Assembly: GCA_030447925.1 (NCBI GenBank)
Contig: JAUJNX010000003.1
Span: forward strand, 310,001-374,000
From: Egibacteraceae bacterium
GTDB taxonomy: Bacteria; Actinomycetota; Nitriliruptoria; Euzebyales; Egibacteraceae
Length of the DNA: 64,000 nt
Direction of reading: 5' to 3'
Below are positions 44,091-52,611 of the stretch, in pieces. The stretch's first letter is position 1. Each line of letters opens with the position of its first letter. A program made the position numbers and the translations under genes. Below the pieces are notes generated by a model. The model had not been told where the DNA came from. It made no database searches and saw only the letters and a program-made list of their open reading frames with translations.

Positions 44091-44714
44091 GTGTTCACCG
44101 AAGAGGTGGCGGAGGGTGTCAAGGCAGGCGACCCGGATGCCGTCGCCGCCGTGTACGTCGCCCTGTCCGACCGGCTGCTCAGCTACCTGATGGCCCGCGT
44201 GCACGACCGGGCGACGGCCGAGGACCTGCTGGAGGCCACGTTCCTGGAGCTTCTGCAGAAGGGCCGCACCATTCGCGGCGGCGCAGCGTCCATCAAGGTG
44301 TGGATGTTCCGTTCCGCTCACTACAACGCCCTCGACCACCTGCGCCGCCTGTCGCGCCGGGGCGAGGAGCTGACCGACGACCCGATCCGCCTGGAGGCGA
44401 TGGACGACGCGCGGGGTCCGGAGGACCTGGCGATCGCGTCGGACACGACCCAGCGGATCCGGCTCGCGCTGGATCAGCTGTCGGTGGACCAGCGCCAGGT
44501 GCTCCTGCTGCGCTACGCGGCGGGCCTGTCCGCACCGGAGATCGCCCGGGTGCTGGGCAAGAACGACGGCGCCATCCGCAGCCTGCAGCACCGCGGCGAG
44601 CGTTCGCTCGCCCGGATCCTGAAGGAGTCGGAGCGTGGTGACGATGACGGGGACCTGGGTATGCCTGTCCGGACGGTCAGGACACTCCCGACTTCCCGCT
44701 CCCGGCGTTCCTAG
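44091..44714 (+). CDS. ECF-type RNA polymerase sigma factor
   Basis: A 207-residue sigma-70 family protein: region 2 in DRLLSYLMARVHDRATAEDL to HYNALDHLRRLSRR, and region 4 in LDQLSVDQRQVLLLRYAAGL then SAPEIARVLGKNDGAIRSLQ. The C-terminal 30 residues are basic and unconserved. GTG 44091 matches the family start; an upstream TTG at 44049 would place an AGGAGG sequence (44074-44079) inside the gene. The next gene encodes its probable membrane partner (DUF5667). Confidence 0.85.
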   Translation: MFTEEVAEGVKAGDPDAVAAVYVALSDRLLSYLMARVHDRATAEDLLEATFLELLQKGRTIRGGAASIKVWMFRSAHYNALDHLRRLSRRGEELTDDPIRLEAMDDARGPEDLAIASDTTQRIRLALDQLSVDQRQVLLLRYAAGLSAPEIARVLGKNDGAIRSLQHRGERSLARILKESERGDDDGDLGMPVRTVRTLPTSRSRRS

Positions 44715-44762
44715 AGCATTGGGCTTTCCCACCGCACTTCGACAGGGATCCGGTTTCCGATC

Positions 44763-45584
44763 GTGACTGCCACCATGACGCGACATGACGACGACTCCTT
44801 CGATTCCTCGCTGGGGCTGCTGCTGCGTCGTGCCCTCCGCCAGAAGGTGGACCCGGAGACCCGCGACCGGCACCTCGACGCGCTGACGGTCCAGGCCGCG
44901 CGGCTGCGCGAGGCGGGCGCGACGGCGGAGGTCCTGCCCATGCGGCCGGCCCGGCCCCGCTGGGTCGGCGCGGTCGCCGCGGCGCTGGTGGTGCTCGCCT
45001 TCTGCTCGACCACGGTCATCGCCAGCCAGGAAGCCCTGCCCGGTGACGTGCTCTACACGGTGAAGCGCGGCACGGAGAACGCGCGCCTGCTGCTGGCGAC
45101 CTCGCCCGAGGCCGTTGCCGAGGTGCGCGCCGACATCGCCCAGACCCGGTCCGAGGAGGCGCAGCTGGTGGCCGCCGCCGGCGGCACCGCGGCCGAGGAG
45201 CAGGTCGAGAGCCTCCAGGCGGAGGCCCGCAGCCAGATCGAGCAGGCCGCCCAGGAGGCCCCCGGCGCGCCGGGGATCGGCGCCGCTCAGGAGCGCGTGG
45301 AGCAGGACAACGAGGGCAGCGACCAGATGATCGGCGGGTCCGCCGCCGGCGGCGGCGCCCCGGCGCCCGCGCCCAGCCGCCCGGCTGCCGTGCCCAGCAC
45401 CCCGCCGGCCGAGGAGCCGACCCAGGCCCCCGCCCCGGCGGTGCCCGCTCCCGGCCCGGCCGAGTCCGGCACTGTCACCACCCCGGCTGCCCCGCTCCCC
45501 ACCGAGACCCCGGGCGGCCTGCCGGACACCACGCCCCCCGCGGGGACGCCCGGCGGCAGCGTCATCCCCTCCACGCAGGACTGA
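44763..45584 (+). CDS. DUF5667-domain membrane protein, probable sigma partner
   Basis: The 273-residue protein has a short cytoplasmic region, one membrane helix (about residues 68-88, VGAVAAALVVLAFCSTTVIA), a DUF5667 segment (SQEALPGDVLYTVKRGTENA), and an extracytoplasmic Ala/Pro/Thr-rich tail of about 100 residues. DUF5667 proteins commonly follow ECF sigma genes, where they may sense the periplasm and act as anti-sigma factors. GTG 44763 or ATG 44775 could be the start. Confidence 0.8.
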   Translation: MTATMTRHDDDSFDSSLGLLLRRALRQKVDPETRDRHLDALTVQAARLREAGATAEVLPMRPARPRWVGAVAAALVVLAFCSTTVIASQEALPGDVLYTVKRGTENARLLLATSPEAVAEVRADIAQTRSEEAQLVAAAGGTAAEEQVESLQAEARSQIEQAAQEAPGAPGIGAAQERVEQDNEGSDQMIGGSAAGGGAPAPAPSRPAAVPSTPPAEEPTQAPAPAVPAPGPAESGTVTTPAAPLPTETPGGLPDTTPPAGTPGGSVIPSTQD

Positions 45585-45601
45585 TCGACGCGGGACGGGG
45601 G

Positions 45602-45632
45602 GCGGGTCCGGGGTCACCGACCTCGGACCCGC
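45602..45632. terminator. Hairpin between DUF5667 gene and metH
   Basis: GCGGGTCCG (45602-45610) pairs perfectly with CGGACCCGC (45624-45632) in a 55-bp convergent gap. Confidence 0.7.
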
Positions 45633-45639
45633 GCCGGCG

Positions 45640-48600
45640 TCAGCGAGCGTTGAAGTACTTCGCCGCCGGGTGGTGGACGATCAGCGCCGAGGTGGTCTGC
45701 TCGGGGTGCAGCTGGAACGACTCGCTGACCTCGACGCCGATGCGGCCGATGTCGAGCAGGTCGGCCAGCGGCTTCTGCGCCTCGAGGTCGGGGCACGCGG
45801 CGTAGCCGAACGAGTAGCGCGACCCGCGGTACCCCTGGCGGAACAGCGCCTCGACGGTGCCCGCGTCCTCGCCGGCGATGCCCAGCTCCTGGCGGACGCG
45901 GCGGTGCCAGTACTCCGCCATCGCCTCGGCCATCTCGACGCCGAGGCCGTGGAGGTAGAGGTAGTCGGTGTAGGCGTCGGCGGCGAACAGCTCCTGCGCC
46001 CTGGCGCTGACCCGCGGCCCCATGGTCACGCAGTGGAAGGCGACCACGTCGCGCTCGCCGCCGGCCAGGGGGCGGAAGAAGTCCGCGATGCACAAGCGCC
46101 GCCCGCGCGGCTGGCGCGGGAACGCGAAGCGCGCGGCGACGCGGTCGCTGTCGGGCGCCTCGTAGACCAGCAGGTCGTCGCCGTCGGCGTTGCACGCGAA
46201 GTAGCCGTACACCGCGGCCGGGGCGAGCAGCGACTCGGTCCGCGCGCGGTCCAGCGTGGCGCGCAGCGCGGCCTCGGCGCGGTCGGCGTCGTCGCGGTCG
46301 AAGCCCCACTGGTTGCGGAACAGCGCCGTGCGGTTGAGCAGGGCGGCGATCTCGGCGATCGGGACGCCGCGCACGACCCGGGTGCCCCAGAACGGCGGCA
46401 CGGGCACGGGCACGTCCGTGGCGACGTCACTGCGGACCGGGACGGGCGGGATCGGCGGCAGGTCGCCGCCCGCGGCGCGCTCGTCGGCGGTGCGGGGGTC
46501 GGCGTCCATGCCGCCGGCGGCGACCTCGGCCCGGCGCTCCTCCGCCGCCACCGCTGTCGCGGCGGCCCCTCCGGCGCGGCCCGCGGTGCTGGCGACGCGG
46601 CGCTCCCCGACGGCGCGGCCCCAGTCGGCGGCCAGCCCGGCGGCCTCGGGTGACCCCGCCGTCTTGACCGCCGCGACCTCGCCCATGGTCGCCAGCCCCG
46701 CGAACGCGTCGCGGCAGTAGAACAGCGGCCCGGGGTAGCGGGCGCGCAGGTCGACCTCGACGTAGGCGCGGGTCAGGGCCGCGCCGCCCAGCAGCACCGG
46801 GTAGCCGGCCAGACCCCGCCGCGCCAGCTCGTCCAGGTCGTCGCGCATGACCACGGTGGACTTGACCAGCAGCCCCGACAGCCCGATCGCGTCGGCCCCG
46901 AAGTCCTGCGCCGCGGCGACGATGGCGTCGATGGGCTGCTTGATGCCGAGGTTGCGGACCTGGTAGCCGTTGTTGGTGAGGATGATGTCGACGAGGTTCT
47001 TGCCGATGTCGTGGACGTCGCCCTTCACCGTCGCCAGCACGATCCGCGCCCGGCCGTCCTGGCCGTCGACGCGGTCCATCAGCGGCTCCAGGTGCGCGAC
47101 GGCCGCCTTCATGCACTCGGCGGACTGCAGCACGAAGGGCAGCTGCATCTGGCCGGACCCGAACAGCTCGCCGACGACCTTCATCCCGGCGAGCAGGTGG
47201 TCGTTGATGATGGCCAGCGGTGCGAGCCCGGTCCCCAGCGCCTCGTCGAGGTCGGCGGCCAGCCCGTCGCGGTCGCCGTCGACGATCCGGCGCTCCAGCC
47301 GCTCCGCCACCGGCAGCGCGGCCAGCTCGTCCTTGGTCGCGCGCGTGTCGGTCGCGCCCTCGAACAGGCGCAGCAGCTCCTGCAGGGGGTCGTAGCCGTC
47401 GCGGCGGCGGTCCAGCACGAGGTCCTCGCAGACCTGGCGGACCTCGGCGTCGATGCGGTGCAGCGGCAGGATCTTGGCGGGGTTGACGATGGCCGCGTCG
47501 AGACCGCGCGCCTGCGCCATGGACAGGAACACCGAGTTCAGCGCCTGGCGGGCGGCGGGCGCCAGCCCGAAGGAGACGTTGGACACGCCCAGGATCGTGT
47601 GCGCGCCGGGGATCTCGGCCTTGACGCGCTCGATGGCGTCGAGGGTCTCGCGGGCGTCGCCGCGCAGGTCCTCCTGGCCCGACCCCAGCGGGAAGGTCAG
47701 GACGTCGAACAGCAGGTCCGACGGCTCCAGGCCGTACTCGTCGACGGCGATGCGGGCGATGCGGTGGGCGACCGCGACCTTCCAGTCCGCGGTGCGCGCC
47801 TGGCCCTGCTCGTCGATGGTCAGCGCGACCAGCGCGGCGCCGAACTGCTTGGCGAGCGGGAACAGGACGTCGGCCTTGCGCCGCCCGTCCTCCAGGTTCA
47901 CCGAGTTGATGACGGCCCGCCCGCCGATGCGGCGCAGGGCGGTGGACACCACGTCCAGCTCGGTCGAGTCGATCACCAGCGGCAGCGTCGACTGGGTCGC
48001 CAGCCGGTCGACGAGGGCGGCCATGTCGGGGGCGCCCGGCCGGCCGACGTAGTCGACGCAGACGTCCAGCGCGTGCGCGCCCTCGCGGACCTGGGACCGC
48101 GCGACCTGCGCCATCGCGTCCCAGTCGCCAGCCAGCAGCAGGTCGCGGGCGCGCTTGGAGCCGTTGGCGTTGAGCCGCTCGCCGACGGACAGGAACGCGG
48201 TGTCCTGGCGCATCGGCACCGAGGTGTAGAGCGAGGCGATGCTGGGCTGCCAGTCGATGTCCCGCGGGGCGGGCTCCAGGTCGCGGACGGCGGCGATGAC
48301 GGCGGCGAGGTGCTCGGGGGTGGTGCCGCAGCAGCCGCCGACCAGCCGGACGCCGAGGTCGGCGACGAACTCGCGGTGCGCGCGGGCCAGGCCCTCCGGC
48401 GACAGCGGGTAGCTGGTCGCGCCATCCACCATCGACGGGATGCCTGCGTTGGGGATCACGCTGATCGGCTTGCGCGAGTGGCGGGATAGGTGGCGCACGT
48501 GCTCGCGCATGTCCTCGGGGCCGGTGGCGCAGTTCAGGCCGATGACGTCGACGCCCAGCGGGTCCAGCGCGGTGAGGGCCGCCGCGACCTCGCTGCCCAG

Positions 48601-49218
48601 CAGCATGGTGTCCAGGTCGCGCTCGATGGTCACCGACACGAGCAGCGGGACGGTCACGCCCTCGGCGGCCATGGCCTCGCGGGCCGCCCAGATGGCCGCC
48701 TTGCCCTGGAGCAGGTCGAAGACCGTCTCCACGATCAGCGCCTCCGCACCGCCCGCGAGCAGCCCGCGGGCCAGCCGCCGGTAGCCGGCCACCGCGCCGT
48801 CGTAGTCCAGGAAGTCCCCGGCGGTCGCGGGGTCCTTGCCCAGGGACAGCGTGGGGGAGCGCGTGCCGGGGCCCATCGACCCCAGCACCCACCGCCGGCC
48901 CGGCGCCGCGGCGCACGCTTCCCGCGCGATGCGGGCCGCGGCCTCGGCCAGCGACTCGGTCTCGTCGGCCAGCCCGTACTCGCCGAGGACCCAGGGCGCG
49001 CCGCCGAAGGTGTTGGTCTCGATCGCGTCGACCCCGACCGCCAGGAACGAGTCGTGCAGCGAGCGGATCACGTCGGGGCGCGTGCGGACCAGGACCTCGT
49101 TGCAGCCGTCCAGGCCGTCGAAGTCCTCGGGGGTCAGGTCGTGGGCCTGCAGGTTGGTGCCGGTGGCCCCGTCGACCACCAGCACCCGCTGCACCAGCTC
49201 GTCCAGGAAGTCGCTCAT
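45640..49218 (-). CDS. metH: Cobalamin-dependent methionine synthase
   Basis: A full-length 1192-residue MetH: homocysteine-binding domain (residues 1-315, zinc ligand cysteines in GLNCATG and VGGCCGTTPEH), methyltetrahydrofolate-binding domain (about 345-620, GERLNANGSKRARDLL), cobalamin cap and Rossmann module (about 650-890, KGDVHDIGKNLVDIIL with the cobalt-ligating His, and GLSGLLVKST), and the C-terminal SAM-binding activation domain (about 950-1190, RQGYRGSRYSFGYAACPDLE). It catalyses the last step of methionine synthesis. CAGACT at 49233-49228 would give a leader of only about 3 nt. No B12 or SAM riboswitch fits in the 65-bp upstream gap. Confidence 0.96.
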   Translation of the reverse strand: MSDFLDELVQRVLVVDGATGTNLQAHDLTPEDFDGLDGCNEVLVRTRPDVIRSLHDSFLAVGVDAIETNTFGGAPWVLGEYGLADETESLAEAAARIAREACAAAPGRRWVLGSMGPGTRSPTLSLGKDPATAGDFLDYDGAVAGYRRLARGLLAGGAEALIVETVFDLLQGKAAIWAAREAMAAEGVTVPLLVSVTIERDLDTMLLGSEVAAALTALDPLGVDVIGLNCATGPEDMREHVRHLSRHSRKPISVIPNAGIPSMVDGATSYPLSPEGLARAHREFVADLGVRLVGGCCGTTPEHLAAVIAAVRDLEPAPRDIDWQPSIASLYTSVPMRQDTAFLSVGERLNANGSKRARDLLLAGDWDAMAQVARSQVREGAHALDVCVDYVGRPGAPDMAALVDRLATQSTLPLVIDSTELDVVSTALRRIGGRAVINSVNLEDGRRKADVLFPLAKQFGAALVALTIDEQGQARTADWKVAVAHRIARIAVDEYGLEPSDLLFDVLTFPLGSGQEDLRGDARETLDAIERVKAEIPGAHTILGVSNVSFGLAPAARQALNSVFLSMAQARGLDAAIVNPAKILPLHRIDAEVRQVCEDLVLDRRRDGYDPLQELLRLFEGATDTRATKDELAALPVAERLERRIVDGDRDGLAADLDEALGTGLAPLAIINDHLLAGMKVVGELFGSGQMQLPFVLQSAECMKAAVAHLEPLMDRVDGQDGRARIVLATVKGDVHDIGKNLVDIILTNNGYQVRNLGIKQPIDAIVAAAQDFGADAIGLSGLLVKSTVVMRDDLDELARRGLAGYPVLLGGAALTRAYVEVDLRARYPGPLFYCRDAFAGLATMGEVAAVKTAGSPEAAGLAADWGRAVGERRVASTAGRAGGAAATAVAAEERRAEVAAGGMDADPRTADERAAGGDLPPIPPVPVRSDVATDVPVPVPPFWGTRVVRGVPIAEIAALLNRTALFRNQWGFDRDDADRAEAALRATLDRARTESLLAPAAVYGYFACNADGDDLLVYEAPDSDRVAARFAFPRQPRGRRLCIADFFRPLAGGERDVVAFHCVTMGPRVSARAQELFAADAYTDYLYLHGLGVEMAEAMAEYWHRRVRQELGIAGEDAGTVEALFRQGYRGSRYSFGYAACPDLEAQKPLADLLDIGRIGVEVSESFQLHPEQTTSALIVHHPAAKYFNAR

Positions 49219-49283
49219 CGTCGGGCCAAGTCTGCCAGCCCTGGGGTCTTCACAAGCGCGCGAGGGAGGTGCACACTGCCGCC

Positions 49284-49817
49284 ATGGACGAGGGGCTCAC
49301 ACTTCTCGAACCCGACCTCGACGGCGCCGACGACGAGGACGCGGACCCCGCGCGCGACGCGCCGCCGACCGACCTCGACGCCCAGTCGCTGCGTGACGAG
49401 TTCGTGGACGCCTTCAACGCGCGGGACCTCGACGCGCTGCTCAGCGTCGTCGCCGCCGAGGTCGAGTGCCCCGACCGCCACGCCGTCGGCGCGCGCGCAC
49501 TGGCGCAGGAGGTCACCGACATCTGGCACCGGGCGCCGGGGGTGATCCTCACCCGCGCGTTCCTGGACGACGCGCCGTGCGCGGTGGCGTGGCTGCCCGA
49601 CGACGACGGCTGCTGGTCGCGGGCCGCGCTGGTCTGCCTCGACGCCGAGCCCCAGGACGAGCCGCGGCCGCTGATCTCCCTGGTCGAGCTGCCCGACGAC
49701 GCCGACGCCCTGGACCGGGCGGAGGCCGACGACCCGACCGGCGAGGAGCTGGAGGAGGGCATCGGCTGGGTCGAGTGGGAGGTCGGCGAGGAGCCCGCCG
49801 CGCGCGCCCGGCGCTAG
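49284..49817 (+). CDS. NTF2/SnoaL-like protein
   Basis: A 177-residue acidic protein whose middle part resembles an NTF2-like cone: LRDEFVDAFNARDLDALLSV, VECPDRHAVGARALAQEV, then LTRAFLDDAPCAVAWLPDDD. The last 55 residues are highly acidic. ATG 49284 fits a leaderless start (CACACT at 49272-49277 ends 7 nt upstream). Divergent from metH with only 65 bp between. No substrate can be inferred. Confidence 0.7.
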   Translation: MDEGLTLLEPDLDGADDEDADPARDAPPTDLDAQSLRDEFVDAFNARDLDALLSVVAAEVECPDRHAVGARALAQEVTDIWHRAPGVILTRAFLDDAPCAVAWLPDDDGCWSRAALVCLDAEPQDEPRPLISLVELPDDADALDRAEADDPTGEELEEGIGWVEWEVGEEPAARARR

Positions 49818-49828
49818 CTAGGGCCTGG

Positions 49829-49877
49829 GGCGTGTCTCCTTGTTCGTAAGCCGCCCGGCGTCTGAGGTGCACCCCTA
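49829..49877 (+). repeat. Dispersed stop-codon-abutting repeat, copy B
   Basis: Reads GTGTCTCCTTGTTCG, then TAAGCCGCCCGGCGTCTGAG, then GTGCACCCCTA; the last CTA is the TAG stop of the minus-strand lipoprotein gene. It matches the 57-bp units at 63 kb in both outer and inner parts, but lacks about 6 bp between them. It fills the convergent gap after the NTF2-like gene. Confidence 0.8.
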
Positions 49878-50327
49878 CGGGAGCGCCTGGCCGACGGGGA
49901 GCCACGGCGACGCGGGGCCCAGCTCGCCGTCGGGGAAGCGGGCCGCGACGCGGACCGACAGCTGCGCTGCGGTGACGGTCAGCTCCTGGTCGCGGCGCAC
50001 GGCCCGGTCCGCCGGGGTGGTGGTCCCCGTCGCCACCGACAGCCGCAGCCGGGGCGCGTCCAGCTCGTGCGCGCGGGTGCCGTCCCCCTCCGGGGTCGCG
50101 TACCAGACCGCGTAGGACGCGGCGCCGGCGACCTCCTCCCAGGTGAGCTCCCAGGAGGTCGTCCAGGTCACCAGACCACCGGACCGCGACCCGGTCTCGT
50201 CGTGCAGGACCGCGGCGAACCCGCCGGGCGGGCGGTCGCGCTGCGGCGCGCCGGGCGCGGTCGAGGGCGCGGCCGCGCAGCCGGTCAGGGCGGCGGCCAG
50301 GAGCAGCGCCGCCAGGCGCGCTACCAC
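49875..50327 (-). CDS. Small lipoprotein with fibronectin-III-like fold
   Basis: A 150-residue predicted lipoprotein with lipobox ALTGC after a short hydrophobic signal. The rest looks like one beta-sandwich: VTWTTSWELTWEEVAGAASY then AVWYATPEGDGTRAHELDAP, typical of FnIII-like domains. Its GTG start overlaps the stop of the hexapeptide gene by 7 nt, so the two are coupled. Its stop codon abuts the dispersed repeat. Confidence 0.7.
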   Translation of the reverse strand: MVARLAALLLAAALTGCAAAPSTAPGAPQRDRPPGGFAAVLHDETGSRSGGLVTWTTSWELTWEEVAGAASYAVWYATPEGDGTRAHELDAPRLRLSVATGTTTPADRAVRRDQELTVTAAQLSVRVAARFPDGELGPASPWLPVGQALP

Positions 50328-51673
50328 TCGACCTCGCCGAACAGACGGTTGCCGATGAGGATCTGGCGGTCCCCGACCACCCCGCCGGGCGGGACGTCGC
50401 TGCCCAGGACGATCGCGCGGTCGCCGATGGTGGCGCCCGCGCCGACGGTGGCGCGGAACACCAGCGAGCCGTCGCCGATCACCACGTCGTCCTCGATGAC
50501 GGTGAGCGGCCGCGGGTCCGGGAGGCCGGGGGCGCCGCGCCCGCCGCCGTGGACGATGACGTCGTCGCCGTAGGTGATGCGGTCGCCCAGGAACAGCCCG
50601 GTCCCCTCGATGCCGTGCAGGACGGTCCGCCGGCCCATGCGCGTGATGGTGCCGATCTGGAACGTCTCGCCCTCGTCGACGCGGATCGACACGCGGTCGT
50701 CCAGCGCGCGGTCCAGGGCGCGCTGGGAGTCGGCGAAGCACGCCGCCCCGATCACGCGGGTGCCGGCGCGGGGGCGCTGCACGCGCCGCCCGCCCGCGCA
50801 GGTGTCGGGCAGCGGGCCGGGATCGGCGGGGGTCGCGCGGACCGCGGGCAGCTCGCGGTCAGGGTCCTGGTCCTGCCCCCCCGGGTCGGGGCCGAAGCCG
50901 CGGACCTGCGCCGGGTCCTCCCGGGCGAGGCGGGTGTACTCGCGGGCGTGGCGGACGTTGGCCTCGACCGCGGTCGCGTTGAAGGCGACGTCGCCCTGGA
51001 CCAGGGCGCGGACCTTGCCGAGCGCGGGGTCGTCCGCCTCCTGCTGGGTGGTCACGTCCTTGCCCTGCAGCACGGCGGTCCCGCTGCGCAGCCGCACGCC
51101 GGGCCCCACCCGTGCGAACTGGGAGATCGAGGTGTTGCGCTCGATGACCGCGCCGTCGATCCGGCTGCCCTGACCCAGGGCGACGTTCTGCAGGCCCTCG
51201 GGGTCCAGCGGACTCCCCGAGCCCTCGACGCCGATCTGCGCGGGGCCCACGACGGTCACGCCGTGGGCCATGATCACCCGCTCGCCGATCACCACCCCGT
51301 CGCCCGGCGCCAACCCGGCGTGCGCGAGCGCGGCCGCCTCCTCGGCGTCGCGGGCGACCGCGCCGACCACCGCCACGGGATCCTGGACGTTGGTCTCGGC
51401 CCCGATCGTCACCGGTCCCCGGCGGGCGTCGATGGTGGCCGACGGGGCGACGTAGACGCGCGCGCCCAGGCTGATGGCCCGCGGCGCCCGGACGGCTGCC
51501 GCGGGGTCCACGAAGGTGGCGGTGTCCAGCGGCGCCCCGGCGGGGCAGACGGGCCGGTTCGCCCGCGTGGGCGAGCAGCCGTCCGCCGTGGCCCCCGCGG
51601 GCGCGGCCACCGCCGCCGCCGCCGCGACCAGCACCAGGGCGGCTCCGCGCCCCACGTCCCTGACCCGTCGCAT
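50321..51673 (-). CDS. Secreted left-handed beta-helix (hexapeptide repeat) protein
   Basis: The 450-residue protein has a signal peptide (about 1-30), then two blocks of hexapeptide repeats of the gamma-carbonic-anhydrase/acyltransferase type (ARVYVAPSATIDARRGPVTI and IGERVIMAHGVTVVGPAQIG in the first, VIEDDVVIGDGSLVFRATVG in the second), separated by a charged linker. Histidines at AHG and VHGGG could bind metal as in carbonic anhydrases. Function is unproven. Confidence 0.75.
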   Translation of the reverse strand: MRRVRDVGRGAALVLVAAAAAVAAPAGATADGCSPTRANRPVCPAGAPLDTATFVDPAAAVRAPRAISLGARVYVAPSATIDARRGPVTIGAETNVQDPVAVVGAVARDAEEAAALAHAGLAPGDGVVIGERVIMAHGVTVVGPAQIGVEGSGSPLDPEGLQNVALGQGSRIDGAVIERNTSISQFARVGPGVRLRSGTAVLQGKDVTTQQEADDPALGKVRALVQGDVAFNATAVEANVRHAREYTRLAREDPAQVRGFGPDPGGQDQDPDRELPAVRATPADPGPLPDTCAGGRRVQRPRAGTRVIGAACFADSQRALDRALDDRVSIRVDEGETFQIGTITRMGRRTVLHGIEGTGLFLGDRITYGDDVIVHGGGRGAPGLPDPRPLTVIEDDVVIGDGSLVFRATVGAGATIGDRAIVLGSDVPPGGVVGDRQILIGNRLFGEVEW

Positions 51674-51755
51674 CCCGCCCCCGAGGTTCCTGGCCGCCTG
51701 TCAGGGGACGGTGCCACGGGCCGCGGAGGGGGAGGGGCGGCGGCGGCGATCCCGA

Positions 51756-52544
51756 TCAGCCGAGCAGCCGCCCGATCACGAACAGCACGCCGTTGTTCAC
51801 GGCGTGCCCCACCACGGCCGGCCAGATCGACCCGCTGCGCTCACGGACGATCCCGAGCAGGACGCCGAGCACGATCGCGGCGGGCAGGACGACGTTGAAC
51901 CCGTGGGCCACCCCGAACACGGCCGCCGCGACCACCACCGCGACCGCGGTGCCGAACCGACGGAGCCAGCCCTGGAGCAGGCCGCGGAAGAGCAGCTCCT
52001 CGCCGATGGGCACGAGGACCGCGCCGAGGGCGACCAGCAGGAGGAACGCGCCGATGGCACCGTCGGTCGCGACCGCCGCCAACCCGGCCTGGGGGTTGCT
52101 CGTGTCGCCGGTGACGGTGACGTAGAGCCAGATGACGCCGCGGTTGACCAGCATCCCCGCCAGCCCGGCGGCGGCCCCGATGGCCAGCCAGCGTCCCGTC
52201 GCGGGGACCAGCCCCAGCGCGGCGCGCCGCCCGCCACCGGCGAACGGCAGCGCCGCGGCCGCGGCCGCGACCCCGGCGATGGCCACCGAGCCCAGCGTGA
52301 AGGGGACCGACGAGAGGACCGCCGGCGACGCGAGGCCGTCGGTCAGCCCGCCGGGGGCGAGAACCGCGAGGAGCAGCAGCCCCAGGACCAGCGACAGCGC
52401 GCCGTACAGCAGCAGGCCGACGAGGGCCTGCCAGCCCCTGATCGGCGTGGCGCGGGGGCGGCCGGCCCGTGCCGACGTGCGCCGTGCCGGGAGAGAGCCG
52501 TCCATGCCCGCTGCGGGCTGCGCGTCGATGTCCATGCCCGCCAT
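51756..52544 (-). CDS. CPBP-family intramembrane glutamic protease
   Basis: A 262-residue membrane protein with six to eight helices and the CPBP (Abi/Rce1-like) motifs: EExxxR in GEELLFRGLL, FxxxH in FGVAHGF, and GHAVNN near the end. Members cleave prenylated proteins or modulate bacteriocin immunity. ATG 52544 or the nearby ATG 52535 may start it. No linked peptide gene is visible. Confidence 0.87.
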   Translation of the reverse strand: MAGMDIDAQPAAGMDGSLPARRTSARAGRPRATPIRGWQALVGLLLYGALSLVLGLLLLAVLAPGGLTDGLASPAVLSSVPFTLGSVAIAGVAAAAAALPFAGGGRRAALGLVPATGRWLAIGAAAGLAGMLVNRGVIWLYVTVTGDTSNPQAGLAAVATDGAIGAFLLLVALGAVLVPIGEELLFRGLLQGWLRRFGTAVAVVVAAAVFGVAHGFNVVLPAAIVLGVLLGIVRERSGSIWPAVVGHAVNNGVLFVIGRLLG

Positions 52545-52611
52545 GGTCGGCGGCCCGGCTCGCGGCGTCGTCAGACCGCGGGGGGAATCCCGTCCACCCG
52601 CGGGGGGAGGG

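Noticed and set aside
49219-49283. Cobalamin or SAM riboswitch before metH
   Set aside because: The gap is only 65 bp and metH appears to have almost no leader.
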